Positions 40,411 through 51,654 are shown, numbered from the stretch's first letter. The stretch: 54,729 bases of DNA from Streptomyces albospinus (GCF_014648695.1 NZ_BMRP01000026.1:12163-66891), one strand, 5' to 3'. Notes: a model not told the origin generated them from the letters alone. A program made the numbers and translations.

Positions 40411-42522
40411 TCAGTCGGGTTGCTCTTCTCGCAGCCGCTCCCCAGCGGCCCGGTGGAGCCGCGCCGCTGCCGGGTCTCCGAGGCCGTCGAGGGTGTCCGC
40501 AATCCGCAGCTGGAGCCCCGACTCGGCCCGCGCATCGGACGCCTCGCGGGCGGTGCCGAGGGCCTCCAGGAGGCTCCGCAGCGCCTCCTCGGGCCGTCCG
40601 GCGTGCTCGTGCACGCGGGCCGTCTCCCCCGTCACCCGCGCCTGACCTGCAAGATCACCGAGCCTGCGGTACGCCCGGGCGGCGGCCCGGCACTCCTTCA
40701 GCGCCTGCTCGTACCGGCCGGTGAACCCGAGCGCGATGCCGATCCGGCCGTGCAGCCGCGCCGCGTCGGCCCGCTCGCCGCGGGCGAGCCGCAGCTCCAG
40801 CGCCCGCCCGTACCAGTCGGCGGCCCGCGTCCAGTCGCCCAGCTCGGCGTAGCTGTCCCCCAGCGACTCCAGCGCCCGGCCGGTGGCCGCCGGGTCCTTC
40901 ACCGCGCGCGCCGCCTCCAGCGCACCCCGGTAGCGGGCCAGCGCCTGCTCCGTACGGCCCGCCTGGGCGTCCAGGTCGCCGAGGTTCAGCAGGGCGGCGG
41001 CCTGCTCGCGCGGCAGCCGGCGCCGCGAGGCGGCTTCCAGGACGAGCCGGTGCAGGGTGTAGAGGTCGGGCGCGGCGGCCTCGGGGCCGTGGTGGGCGAG
41101 CAGCGCACGGGTCAGTGCGGCCAGCAACCGCCGGTCCAGGGTGTCGAGTTGGCCGTCCGCGACGGCGATCCGCGCGGCGTCCAGGAGCGCGCCGCGGCGG
41201 GTGCGCAGCCAGTGCGCGGCGGCTGCCCGGGAGGGGAAGCGCAGCGAGCGCGGCAGCCCCGCCGCCTTCCGGCGCGCGGGCGAATCGGCCGGTTCGGCCG
41301 CCGCCCGGCAGGACTGGAGCAGCCGTACCGTCCGCTCCAGCATCCGGGCGCGGGCCAACTGCACATCGGCCGGCCGCTCGTACTCCCGGAGCAGTTCGCG
41401 GGAGAGCGGGGCGAGGCAGCCGGGCAGCCGGTAGCGGGGGTAGGGCTCGGCGTCGACGGGCGGGATTCCGGGGACGTCCTCGGCGGGCACCGGCCGCAGC
41501 AGGCCGAGCGCGGCGAAGTCGTGCAGCACGGTGGCCGCCGCGCCGACCGCGCAGCCGCCCAGCGCGGCGGCGACATGGGCGTCCACCAGGCCGTCCGGGG
41601 CGAGGGTGGTCAGCCGCAGTATCCGGGCGGCGGGCTGCGGCAGCGCCTCGTAGGTGAGGTGGAAGGCGCGGTAGAGGGGGCGGTCGCCGGTGGGCAGGTC
41701 CGGTGGCACGGGAACGGCGTGCAGTGCCTGGCGCAGGTCGGCGACGGAGAACTTGGGACGGGCGGCGAGCCAGGCGCCCGCCAGTATCAGCGCGGCGGGC
41801 TGGCCGCCGCAGTCCTCCGCGACGGCGTCCGCGGTCCGCGGGTCGACGGTGATCCGGGTCGGTCCGGCGTAGCGGCTCAGCACCTCCACGGCGGCGGCGG
41901 TGTCCAGCCCGCCGAGAGCGCACGGCCGGACGTCCGGGATGCCGGTCAGCGGCCCCTGCGAGACCACCACCACCAGGCAGTCCGGGGCGTCCGGGATCAG
42001 CGGCTCGACCTCTTCGGCGCCCGGTGCGTCGTCCAGCAGGAGCAGCACCCGGCGCCCGGCGAGCGCACCGCGCAGCGCCTCGGTCAGCTCGTCCTCGGGG
42101 GCGCCGGGTGCGGCGTCGACGCCCAGCGCGCCGAGCAGTTCGCGGGCGGTGCGGTCGGTGGCCAGGGGTTCGCCGCCGCGTCCGGTCAGCACGGCGCGCA
42201 GTACCCCGTCGGGATAGTCGTGCGCCAGCTCGCGGAGCAGTTCCTCGGCCAGCGCCGTACGGCCGGATCCTGGACGGCCGGCGATCAGCAGCACCCGGCT
42301 GCGGGCGCCCCGGCGGCCGGAGAGGGTGTCCAGGCCGGCTTGCCGGATGTCGGCGCGCAGGGCCTTGAGCTCACGGCGGCGGCCGGCGAAACCGGCGCGG
42401 ACGGGGCGGGGGGCGGCACTGTCCTGGCGGGGCCCCGGGGCCCGCCGCTGCTGTGCCGCCGTGCCGGTCCCGCGCACCGCCTCCGGCGCGAGGTGCCCCC
42501 CGCCCACCGCCTGGTCCGTCAC
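40411..42522 (-). CDS. STAND-type ATPase with TPR repeats (AfsR-like without DNA-binding domain)
   Basis: A 703-residue cytosolic protein. After a disordered N-terminus (1-43) comes an NB-ARC-like NTPase domain. Its P-loop is GRPGSGRT (82-89), where the usual Lys is Arg88. Walker B is RVLLLLDDAPG. A winged-helix/arm region follows (about 290-400), then 480-690 form tetratricopeptide repeats (AALLNLGDLDAQAGRTEQAL, GDSYAELGDWTRAADWY). The layout is that of AfsR/SARP family ATPase-TPR parts lacking the SARP head. Likely a signal-responsive scaffold; partner unknown. GTG 42522 has gggag nine bases upstream. Confidence 0.8.
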   Translation of the reverse strand: MTDQAVGGGHLAPEAVRGTGTAAQQRRAPGPRQDSAAPRPVRAGFAGRRRELKALRADIRQAGLDTLSGRRGARSRVLLIAGRPGSGRTALAEELLRELAHDYPDGVLRAVLTGRGGEPLATDRTARELLGALGVDAAPGAPEDELTEALRGALAGRRVLLLLDDAPGAEEVEPLIPDAPDCLVVVVSQGPLTGIPDVRPCALGGLDTAAAVEVLSRYAGPTRITVDPRTADAVAEDCGGQPAALILAGAWLAARPKFSVADLRQALHAVPVPPDLPTGDRPLYRAFHLTYEALPQPAARILRLTTLAPDGLVDAHVAAALGGCAVGAAATVLHDFAALGLLRPVPAEDVPGIPPVDAEPYPRYRLPGCLAPLSRELLREYERPADVQLARARMLERTVRLLQSCRAAAEPADSPARRKAAGLPRSLRFPSRAAAAHWLRTRRGALLDAARIAVADGQLDTLDRRLLAALTRALLAHHGPEAAAPDLYTLHRLVLEAASRRRLPREQAAALLNLGDLDAQAGRTEQALARYRGALEAARAVKDPAATGRALESLGDSYAELGDWTRAADWYGRALELRLARGERADAARLHGRIGIALGFTGRYEQALKECRAAARAYRRLGDLAGQARVTGETARVHEHAGRPEEALRSLLEALGTAREASDARAESGLQLRIADTLDGLGDPAAARLHRAAGERLREEQPD

Positions 42523-42674
42523 CGGTCACGCTCCCGTCCACCTGCGCGTACGTGCCCGCCGCGAGCGCGGTCGGGCACGCTGCCGAGCGTAGTTCACGAA
42601 CCGTCACGTCCCGCGCGGAGCAGGGCGGTTGGATCACTCGATCGGATCGGACGATCATCTGACCGGTGCGGGGA

Positions 42675-42693
42675 AGGGGGCCGCGCGCCCCCT
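42675..42693 (-). terminator. short hairpin after the NUDIX gene
   Basis: agggggc and gccccct pair over 7 bp around a 5-base loop, directly after the NUDIX stop at 42696 in the minus direction. No T-run. Confidence 0.5.
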
Positions 42694-42695
42694 GG

Positions 42696-43322
42696 TCAGA
42701 CCTCGAAGGGGCGGGCCGGCCAGGGCGCGTCGGCCGGCCGCAGCGCCTCCACGCCCGCGCCCGCCTGGGCCGCGGTCAGCGCCAGCGCCCCGACGACCAG
42801 GCAGTTGTTGTGCAGCTCGCCGGCCAGCGCCCCGCGGACCAGGTCGGCCAGCGGCACCCGCGCCAGCTCCATGTCGGCCTCCTCCTCGGAGACCTCGAAC
42901 CGCTCCCCCTCGGCCTCGGACAGATCGCGGGCGAGGAAGATCCGTACCGCCTCGTCGCAGCCGCCCGGTGTGGTGTAGACGTCGGTCAGCACCCGCCAGT
43001 CCCCGGCCTTGACGTGCGCCTCCTCGTACAGCTCGCGCTGTGCGGCGTGCAGCGGGTTCTCCCCGGGGACGTCGAGCAGCCCGGCGGGGATCTCCCACAG
43101 CCGCTGGCGCACCGGGTGGCGGTACTGGCGCAGCACCAGCACCCGGTCCGCGTCGTCGAGGGCGAGCACCGCCACCGAACCGGGGTGGACCTGGTAGTCG
43201 CGCCGGGCGGTGGCACCGTCCGGCATGACGACCTCGTCGGTGCGCACGCTGGTCTTGTTACCGGTGAACGGCGTGGTGGTCGCGGTGACCGTCCACTCCT
43301 CCGGGGTGTCCTTGATCGCCAT
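42696..43322 (-). CDS. NUDIX hydrolase (ADP-ribose pyrophosphatase-like)
   Basis: A 208-residue hydrolase. Upstream of the NUDIX box it has VLVLRQYRHPVRQRLWEIPAG, typical of ADP-ribose/NDP-sugar pyrophosphatases. The box itself reads GLLDVPGE then AAQRELYEEAH, with the REx2EE metal-binding core intact but His in place of the usual final Gly. It should cleave ADP-ribose or a nucleotide sugar to AMP plus a sugar phosphate. ATG 43322 follows gagagga. It lies downstream of pyrG but behind a strong terminator. Confidence 0.9.
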   Translation of the reverse strand: MAIKDTPEEWTVTATTTPFTGNKTSVRTDEVVMPDGATARRDYQVHPGSVAVLALDDADRVLVLRQYRHPVRQRLWEIPAGLLDVPGENPLHAAQRELYEEAHVKAGDWRVLTDVYTTPGGCDEAVRIFLARDLSEAEGERFEVSEEEADMELARVPLADLVRGALAGELHNNCLVVGALALTAAQAGAGVEALRPADAPWPARPFEV

Positions 43323-43350
43323 GCGCGTCCTCTCGTGCGGCGGTGCCAAC

Positions 43351-43394
43351 GCAGAAACCGGGGTACGGCCCCGGCGAAGGAGGCCGTACCCCGG
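43351..43394 (-). terminator. terminator of pyrG
   Basis: ccggggtacggcc pairs perfectly with ggccgtaccccgg over 13 bp, loop of 11, then TTTC on the minus strand. It separates pyrG from the NUDIX gene. Confidence 0.75.
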
Positions 43395-43418
43395 CAACGG
43401 TATCCGTCGTGCCGCGGG

Positions 43419-45107
<1,689 letters not shown>

Positions 45108-45525
45108 GGCCAAGAGGGAGCTCCCGTGGTCGCGAGGTGGAGAGGTGCGAAGCGGCGCCGGTCCTGGGATTCAGGGGGTGCCGTCGCTGCGGTTCGGGGG
45201 TGACGTAGTTCTGCTCGGGTCCCACCGGTCCACGGGGTACCAGGCTATCAGCGACCGGGCATGGTCGCTCCCGGCGACTCAGGGGAGCGGTGACATCACC
45301 CGGGATCATCCAGGCCACTCGATCGGAGCACCCCACTCCCGTGAGCACCGCGCGCCACACCCGACCGCGTCGTATCCTGCTCGGACACTCGCTACGAGCG
45401 GTCCGGAAAAGGCACCACCCCCGCCCGAAATTTCCGGTCCAGCTGCTCGGCGACGTTTCATGGGCAGGACGGACAGCACACAACGTCCCATGGGGGGCGT
45501 GACTCCAGTTCGACGGGAGATGCAC
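45108..45525. other. divergent regulatory region between pyrG and the GH15 gene
   Basis: About 400 bases with no supported gene. It must contain both divergent promoters. A 7-bp inverted repeat cgctccc/gggagcg lies at 45266-45289. No firm -35/-10 pair was placed. Confidence 0.4.
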
Positions 45526-47325
45526 GTGGCCGGGCGCATCGAGGACTACGCACTTATCGGCGATATGCAGACCGCCGCTCTCGTGTGCCGGGACGGCACG
45601 GTCGACTGGCTGTGCCTGCCCCGCTTCGACTCGCCGGCGGTCTTCGCGGGGCTGCTGGGCACCGAGGAGCACGGCTTCTGGCGGATGGGCCCCGTCAACG
45701 GCAACGGCCCGAAGCAGGCCGACCGTCGCCGCTATCGAGGGGATTCACTCGTTCTGGAATCCGAGTGGGACACCCCGCGCGGTACCGTCCGGGTGATCGA
45801 CTTCATGCCGCCGCGGGACGGTGCGCCGCAGGTGATCCGCATCGTGGAGGGCGTCAGCGGCCGGGTCCCGATGCGCTCGGAGCTGCGGATGCGGTTCGCG
45901 TACGGCTGGGTGGTGCCGTGGGTCCACAAGGTGGACGGCCGGACGGTGGCGGTCGCCGGACCCGATTCGGTATGGCTGGACACGTCCGTGGAGACGTACG
46001 GCAAGGATCTGACGACGTACTCCGACTTCACCGTCGCGCCCGGGGAGCGGATCGCGTTCACGCTCAGCTGGCAGCCCTCGCACCACCAGCCGCCGGCCGC
46101 CGCGGCGGACCCGGAGGGCGCGCTGGAGGCGACCGAGGAGTTCTGGCGCGAGTGGGTCGAGCACTGCACCTACCACGGGCCGTACCGGGACGCGGTGGTG
46201 CGCTCGCTGATCACGCTGAAGGCGCTCACGTACGCGCCGACCGGCGGGATCGTGGCGGCGCCGACCACGTCGCTGCCCGAGTGCATCGGCGGGATCCGCA
46301 ACTGGGACTACCGCTTCACCTGGCTGCGGGACGCGGCGATCACCCTGTCCTCCCTGCTGCGCACCGGCTACCGCGAAGAGGCGCGGGCCTGGCGGGAGTG
46401 GCTGCTGCGGGCGGTGGCCGGCGATCCGGAAAACCTCCAGATCATGTACGGCATCGCGGGTGAGCGGGAGCTGGGCGAGAACGAGCTCAACTGGCTTCCC
46501 GGGTACGAGAATTCGCGTCCCGTGCGGGTCGGCAACGGCGCCGCGGGGCAGCTCCAGCTGGATGTCTACGGCGAGGTCACCGAGGCGCTGCACCTGGCGC
46601 ACATGACGGGGCTGGCCCGCAACGACTACGCCTCGCTGCTCCAGATCAAGCTGATCCAGTGGGTGGAGAAGCACTGGGACGAGCCGGACGAGGGCATCTG
46701 GGAGGTCCGCGGTCCGCGCCGGCACTTCGTGCACTCCAAGGTCATGACCTGGGTCGCGGTCGACCGCACGGTCAAGCTGATCGAGTCCGGGGACGTGGAC
46801 GGGCCGCTGGACCGCTGGAAGGACCTGCGCGAGACCATCCACCGGGACGTCTGCGAGAAGGGCTACGACAAGGAGCGCAACACCTTCACCCAGTCCTACG
46901 GCTCCGAGGAACTGGACGCCTCGCTGCTGCTGATCCCGCAGATGGGCTTCCTGCCGCCGGACGACAAGCGCGTCATCGGCACCATCGAGGCCATCCAGCG
47001 GGAGCTGGGCACGGAGGACGGCTTCATCCTGCGGTATCCGACGGCCGGCGAGGGGCTGGGCGTGGACGGGCTCGAAGGGGACGAAGGGGCCTTCCTGGCC
47101 TGCTCGTTCTGGCTGGCGGACGATCTGGCGATGATCGGCCGGGTGGAGGAGGCCCGCAAGCTCTTCGAGAAGCTGCTCTCGCTCCGCAACGACCTGGGGC
47201 TGCTGGCGGAGGAGTGGGACCCCCGGCTCAAGCGGCAGGTGGGGAACTTCCCGCAGGCGTTCAGCCACGTCCCGCTGATCGACACCGCGCTGCGGCTGAC
47301 GGCGAGCGGGGCGTACGGGGGGTAG
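45526..47325 (+). CDS. Glycoside hydrolase family 15 (glucoamylase/trehalase-like)
   Basis: A ~600-residue cytosolic enzyme with the domain order of actinobacterial GH15 proteins: a beta-sandwich N-terminal part (IEDYALIGDMQTAALVCRDG, WLCLPRFDSPAVF) and an alpha/alpha barrel. Active-site regions are GIRNWDYRFTWLRDA and, in the second catalytic acidic motif, LEGDEGAFLACSFWLADD. In mycobacteria such proteins act as trehalases; glucoamylase activity is the alternative. No signal peptide. GTG 45526 fits the gggag at 45514-45518; ATG 45520 and GTG 45499 are alternatives. A terminator follows at 47365. Confidence 0.9.
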   Translation: MAGRIEDYALIGDMQTAALVCRDGTVDWLCLPRFDSPAVFAGLLGTEEHGFWRMGPVNGNGPKQADRRRYRGDSLVLESEWDTPRGTVRVIDFMPPRDGAPQVIRIVEGVSGRVPMRSELRMRFAYGWVVPWVHKVDGRTVAVAGPDSVWLDTSVETYGKDLTTYSDFTVAPGERIAFTLSWQPSHHQPPAAAADPEGALEATEEFWREWVEHCTYHGPYRDAVVRSLITLKALTYAPTGGIVAAPTTSLPECIGGIRNWDYRFTWLRDAAITLSSLLRTGYREEARAWREWLLRAVAGDPENLQIMYGIAGERELGENELNWLPGYENSRPVRVGNGAAGQLQLDVYGEVTEALHLAHMTGLARNDYASLLQIKLIQWVEKHWDEPDEGIWEVRGPRRHFVHSKVMTWVAVDRTVKLIESGDVDGPLDRWKDLRETIHRDVCEKGYDKERNTFTQSYGSEELDASLLLIPQMGFLPPDDKRVIGTIEAIQRELGTEDGFILRYPTAGEGLGVDGLEGDEGAFLACSFWLADDLAMIGRVEEARKLFEKLLSLRNDLGLLAEEWDPRLKRQVGNFPQAFSHVPLIDTALRLTASGAYGG

Positions 47326-47364
47326 GGCGCGTCCCCGCGCTCGTCCGGCACTCCCGCGTTCCCG

Positions 47365-47396
47365 GGTGCCGCCCGGTGGGTCCGGGCGGCACCTTT
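47365..47396 (+). terminator. intrinsic terminator after the GH15 gene
   Basis: ggtgccgcccgg pairs perfectly with ccgggcggcacc over 12 bp around a 5-base loop, followed by ttt on the plus strand. Confidence 0.82.
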
Positions 47397-47431
47397 CGTA
47401 TGCCGGGGCCGGGGGCCGCGGGCGTCGGGAC

Positions 47432-48601
47432 TCAGAAAGCGGTCAGGGTGAGGGTGAGTTCCTTCGGGGCGGGGTCCTCGATGTACGAGGCGAAGCCGGC
47501 GACGTCGTCGAAGGCGAAGCCGTACGCCCTGCCGTCCCGGGTCGCGGCGTGCATGGCGGCGGCGTAGTGGTTGGTGAGCCGCTGCTGGTAGAAGGCGGCC
47601 GGGTCGGTGGTGGGCTGGGCGGGGTGGGTCGTGAGGGTGGAGCGGTTGAGGGCGGCGCCGAGAACGGCGGCGACCGGGCCGAGGGTGCCGTCGTTGGGGG
47701 CGGCGAGGGTGCCGTCGCAGAAGAGGACGTCGCGGGTGGAGGGCTTGGCGAAGGAGACCGCCTTGGGGCCCGTGAAGCCGAGCCGGTCGCCGCTGACCCG
47801 GCCGGTGAACGTGCCCGCGTTGGTGGTGACGGTCAGGTCCTTGGACGCGTAGGCGGTCCATGCCTCGTCGATGGCGGGGGCGAGGTAGTCCTTGCCGAAC
47901 AGGCCGCTGTCCAGGCCGTGGCCGGGGGCGATGACCCGCTTGTCGCCGACGACCAGCCGGTCGAAGCCCTCGGCGCCCTTGACGTCGGAGAAGATCCGGG
48001 CGCGGGCGCCGTCCTTGAGCGTGCCGGTGGTCTGGTCCCTGGCGCCGGTGAGCCGGAGGGCCAGCGGCACGCTGAACATGTCGACCATGGTGGTGTTGCA
48101 GTACATCCCGCCGGCGGTGTGGGTGAACTCCGCGCAGTCGTGCAGCACGTCGTAGTTGGGGTCGGAGGCGACCCAGCCCGCGGGGTAGGCGAGCGCGGGC
48201 TTCCCGTTGCCGTCGGCGACCGCCTTGATCTTGAGCTTGCCGCCGAGCGCGGTGTAGATCCGGCCGGACATCGGGGGGAGTTGGAGGGTCGTGGTGCCGC
48301 CGGCGGCGAGGGGTATGGCGTAGTCGGTGAAGCCGTCCGGGCCGTTGTCGGCGACGGCGACGGGCTTGAGCTGCCCGTCCGCGGTGACGTGGACCTGCTG
48401 GGTGCCGTCGTTGCCGAGGATGTAGACCCAGACCGAGGAGTTGGCGTAGGCGCCGGAGCTGTTGACGATGTGGAGGGGCAGGCCGGCGGCGGACGGGCCG
48501 GCCGGGGCGGGGGCACCGAGGGCGCGGGCGGCGGTTGCCAGGCCGGCGGTGGCGGCGGCGCCGGCGGCCAGGCCGCCGAGGAGGCTGCGACGGGTGATCA
48601 C
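47432..48601 (-). CDS. Tat-exported glycoside hydrolase family 64 beta-1,3-glucanase
   Basis: A 389-residue secreted enzyme. The N-terminus ITRRSLLGGLAAGAAA is a twin-arginine signal ending near residue 35. The rest matches laminaripentaose-producing beta-1,3-glucanases with a barrel plus thaumatin-like part: LPLHIVNSSGAYANSSVWVY, MSGRIYTALGG, HDCAEFTHTAGGMYCNTTMVDMFS, and YGFAFDDVAGF near the end. It would degrade fungal or algal beta-1,3-glucan outside the cell. GTG 48601 follows aaggagcag. No carbohydrate-binding module is attached. It converges with the GH15 gene. Confidence 0.9.
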   Translation of the reverse strand: MITRRSLLGGLAAGAAATAGLATAARALGAPAPAGPSAAGLPLHIVNSSGAYANSSVWVYILGNDGTQQVHVTADGQLKPVAVADNGPDGFTDYAIPLAAGGTTTLQLPPMSGRIYTALGGKLKIKAVADGNGKPALAYPAGWVASDPNYDVLHDCAEFTHTAGGMYCNTTMVDMFSVPLALRLTGARDQTTGTLKDGARARIFSDVKGAEGFDRLVVGDKRVIAPGHGLDSGLFGKDYLAPAIDEAWTAYASKDLTVTTNAGTFTGRVSGDRLGFTGPKAVSFAKPSTRDVLFCDGTLAAPNDGTLGPVAAVLGAALNRSTLTTHPAQPTTDPAAFYQQRLTNHYAAAMHAATRDGRAYGFAFDDVAGFASYIEDPAPKELTLTLTAF

Positions 48602-48830
48602 GGGCTGCTCCTTGTGGGGGGTGTGTGACGGGAGTGCTCTCGCCACGGAGGTACCCGGAACCCTGCCGAGCCGGTGGAGCACCGTCAACGGGGCGTAACG
48701 GAAAAGGAGTTGGAGCGGGCATCGCGGTGCCCGTACGGGCGGGACGGGTGCCCCGCGGCCCGGGTGCCGCGCGGCGGCCATCCGGATCACGGCCCTCCGG
48801 ACAGCCGGACTGCGGGTAGCGTTCGTCGCC

Positions 48831-50459
48831 ATGGGGCAGCAACGGAAGATCGAAGCCGAGATCACGGTACGCAGGGCGCTGGAGCTGCCCGCGCTGCGGC
48901 GCGGCCTGCCGGAGGTACTGGCCGGCGAGGACCGGCTGGACCGGGCGGTGCGCTGGGTGCACGCCGGCGAGGTCCCGCACATCGCCTCGCTGCTCAAGGG
49001 CGGCGAGCTGCTGCTGACCACCGGCCTCGGGGTGGGCACCCGGCCCTCCGAGCAGCGCGCCTTCATCCGCAGACTCGCCGACCGCGACATCGCCGCGCTC
49101 GTGGTGGAGCTGGGCTCCCGGTTCGGCACGCTGCCCACGGCGCTGATCGACGCCGCGCGGGACTGCGGGCTGCCGCTGGTCCAGCTGCACCGCGAGGTCC
49201 CGTACGTCACGGTGACCGAGGAGATCCACACCGAGATCATCAACAGCCACTACACCTTGCTGCGGCGGGCCGACGAGCTGCTGCGGCGCTGTACCGACGT
49301 GCTGCTGCGCGGCGGCGGTGCCCCCGAGGTGCTGCGGCTGCTCGCCGTCTTCACCGGCAATCCGCTGTGCCTGGAGGCCCCCGACGGCAGCCCGCTGTAC
49401 GCGGCGGGCCCGGAGGGCGACGACGGGCCCGCGGACGCCGATCCGCTGCTGGCCTGGGAGGGCCTGCGCGACACCGGGATGCGGATCGACGTGCCCGGGG
49501 GCGGGCCCGGGCCCGAATCGGTCCGCGCCCGGCTGGTGCTGCTGCCGGTCAACGCCCCGCCGGCGCCGGTCCACCGGATCGCCGCGGAGCGGGCCGCCGA
49601 TCTGCTCGCCGTCGTCATGCTCCAGTCCCGCCAGGAGGAGGTGCTGGCCGCGCGCGGGCGCGGGGACTTCCTCGCCGAGCTGGCGGAGGGCCGGATCTCC
49701 GCGACCGAGGCCCCCGCCCAGGCCCGGCTCCTGGGGTTCCGCCCCGGTGCCGACCCGGTGCTCCCGGTGGTGATGCGGCTGCCCGTCGCGCTGCCCTCCC
49801 CCGGCAGCTGGGCGCTGCTCGCCCAGGCGCTGCGCGAGGAACTGGCCGCCCTCGGCGTGCCCGTACTCCTCGGCGTCCGTCCCGTGGAGGGCCGGGTCCC
49901 GCTGCTGGTGGCACTGCGGGCGGGCCAGGGCCGGGCCGCGCTCGCCGACCGGATCGCCGAGGCACTGCGCGCCGGGGTCGCCCGCGCGGGCCTGGCCCGG
50001 CCGTCCGCGCACCGCCCGGTGGTCGTCGTCGGTACGGCGGGCGACTGGGCGGCGGCCGGCCCCGGGCTGCGGCACGCCGGGGAGGCCGCGGCAGCCGCCC
50101 AGGGGCTGCCGGAGCAGCCCTGGTACGACGCCCGCCGCCTGGACATCGAGCTGCTGCTGTGGCGGATGCGGGAGCACGGCGAACAGGGGGTGCTCACCGA
50201 CTTCGTGGAACGCGCCATCGGGCCGCTGCTCGCCCATGACCGCGGCGCCCGCCAGCCGCTGCTGCCGACCCTGGAGGCGTACCTGGCCAGCGCGGGCCGC
50301 AAGGCGGAGACCGCCCGCGATCTGAACGTGAACCGGCAGACGCTCTACGACCGGCTGGCGCGCATCGCCCAGCTGCTGGGCACGGACCTGGACGATCCGC
50401 AGACGGTGCTCGGGCTGCGGCTGGCGCTGCGGGCGCGGCGGCACACGGACCGGCCGTAG
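48831..50459 (+). CDS. PucR-family transcriptional regulator
   Basis: A 542-residue regulator. The N-terminal PucR domain covers about 12-135 (TVRRALELPALRRGLPEVL, GGELLLTTGLGV). A GGDEF-like central region follows. The C-terminal helix-turn-helix (HTH_30, about 475-535) reads YLASAGRKAETARDLNVNRQ TLYDRL. Family members often control purine, amino-acid or polyamine catabolism in response to a metabolite. No catabolic operon is adjacent, so the target is unknown. The start ATG 48831 is the first in a frame that opens directly with conserved residues. Confidence 0.92.
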   Translation: MGQQRKIEAEITVRRALELPALRRGLPEVLAGEDRLDRAVRWVHAGEVPHIASLLKGGELLLTTGLGVGTRPSEQRAFIRRLADRDIAALVVELGSRFGTLPTALIDAARDCGLPLVQLHREVPYVTVTEEIHTEIINSHYTLLRRADELLRRCTDVLLRGGGAPEVLRLLAVFTGNPLCLEAPDGSPLYAAGPEGDDGPADADPLLAWEGLRDTGMRIDVPGGGPGPESVRARLVLLPVNAPPAPVHRIAAERAADLLAVVMLQSRQEEVLAARGRGDFLAELAEGRISATEAPAQARLLGFRPGADPVLPVVMRLPVALPSPGSWALLAQALREELAALGVPVLLGVRPVEGRVPLLVALRAGQGRAALADRIAEALRAGVARAGLARPSAHRPVVVVGTAGDWAAAGPGLRHAGEAAAAAQGLPEQPWYDARRLDIELLLWRMREHGEQGVLTDFVERAIGPLLAHDRGARQPLLPTLEAYLASAGRKAETARDLNVNRQTLYDRLARIAQLLGTDLDDPQTVLGLRLALRARRHTDRP

Positions 50460-50460
50460 T

Positions 50461-50480
50461 CCGGGGCCCGGCGGGCCCGG
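50461..50480. terminator. compact palindrome between convergent genes
   Basis: ccggggcccggcgggcccgg forms an 8-bp stem with one bulge and a 3-base loop. It lies in the 25-base gap between the PucR stop and the glycosyltransferase stop and may end both transcripts. Confidence 0.5.
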
Positions 50481-50484
50481 CACG

Positions 50485-51654
50485 TCAGACCGGCTGCACC
50501 GGCTGCACCGGCTGGGTCAACTCGTCGTAGACGCTGAGCACTTGGGCGACCGTGTCGTTCTCGCTGGGCCAGCCGGCGGCCTGGACGCGGCCCGCCTCGG
50601 CGAGGGCGTCGCGGCGCACCGGGTCGGCGAGCAGGTCGAGCACCGTACGGGCGAGGGCGGTGGCGTCCCCGTAGCGGACCAGTTCCGCGGCCCGGCCGAC
50701 CAGTTCGCGGGTGCCGCCGGTGTCGGTGGCCACCAGCGGGACCCCGGCGCGCAGCGCCTCCTGAGCGATCAGCGAGCGGGCCTCCCACCGGCTGGGCAGC
50801 ACCACCAGGTCGGCGGCGGCGAGGAGTTCGGGCACGTCGTCGCGGCGGCCGAGCAGCTGGACGGGCAGCCGCTCGCTGTCGATCCGCCGCTGGAGCGCGG
50901 CCCGCTGCTCGCCCTCGCCCGCGATGGCGAGCAGCGGCTGGGGATCCAGCGCGCACCAGGCGTGCGCCGCGTCCAGCAGCAGATCGTGGCCCTGGTACGG
51001 GTCGAGCCGGCCGACCGCGAGCAGCAACGGCCGGTCCACCGCGCCCAGTTCGGCCCGCTCCTTGTCGCGGGCGCGGTCGTCGTCCGCGGGGTCGCCGGGG
51101 ATGCCGTCGGGCCGGGGGCACGGGATGGCGACCGGCGCCAGCCGGGCATCGCGGGCGCCCCGCTCGCGCGCCCGGTCGACGAGGTCGGAGCAGACGCCCA
51201 GGACGACGGCGGCGGCGCGGGCCACCCGCCGCTCCATCAGATGCACGATCCGGGCCCGCGCGCCCTCGGTGTGCGCCTTGGTGTGCCAGGTGATGACGAG
51301 GGGCACCCGTCCGCCCCGGGGGCCGCGCAGTCCGCGCAGTGCGACGGAGGCGCGCAGCCCGGCCCGCAGGCCGTGGGCGTGCACCAGGTCGGCGTCCCAG
51401 CAGGCGCTGCGCAGGGTGGCCATGCCCGCCGGGTCCATCCGCGGGGCGACCTGCACGAACCGGGCCCCCGCCGCGCCGAAGCCGTACGCCTCCTCGGCCT
51501 CGGGGGTGGCGCACACGGTGACCCGTACCCCGCGTGCGACCAGCCCTTCGGCCAGCGAACGGACGTGCGCCGCGCTGCCGCCGCTGCCGTGGCCGAGCAC
51601 CTGGACCGTGCGCAGCGGCGACAGGCCGTGCGCCGGGGACGGGGTGCTGGTCAC
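50485..51654 (-). CDS. Glycosyltransferase family 4
   Basis: A 389-residue GT-B enzyme. N-terminal VQVLGHGSGGSAAHVRSLAEGL and a DADLVHAHGLRAG strand mark the acceptor domain. The donor domain has LLLAVGRLDPYQGHDLLLDA and the E-x7-E motif in EARSLIAQEALRAGVPLV. It transfers a sugar to an unknown lipid or saccharide. The C-terminus ends in three QPV repeats, from a 9-base DNA repeat. GTG 51654 has aggag about nine bases upstream. No other cell-surface sugar genes are adjacent. Confidence 0.88.
   Translation of the reverse strand: MTSTPSPAHGLSPLRTVQVLGHGSGGSAAHVRSLAEGLVARGVRVTVCATPEAEEAYGFGAAGARFVQVAPRMDPAGMATLRSACWDADLVHAHGLRAGLRASVALRGLRGPRGGRVPLVITWHTKAHTEGARARIVHLMERRVARAAAVVLGVCSDLVDRARERGARDARLAPVAIPCPRPDGIPGDPADDDRARDKERAELGAVDRPLLLAVGRLDPYQGHDLLLDAAHAWCALDPQPLLAIAGEGEQRAALQRRIDSERLPVQLLGRRDDVPELLAAADLVVLPSRWEARSLIAQEALRAGVPLVATDTGGTRELVGRAAELVRYGDATALARTVLDLLADPVRRDALAEAGRVQAAGWPSENDTVAQVLSVYDELTQPVQPVQPV

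Noticed and set aside
46896..50483. 1195-codon minus-strand open frame
   Set aside because: It runs across the GH15, GH64 and PucR genes in wrong frames and has no protein-like composition.
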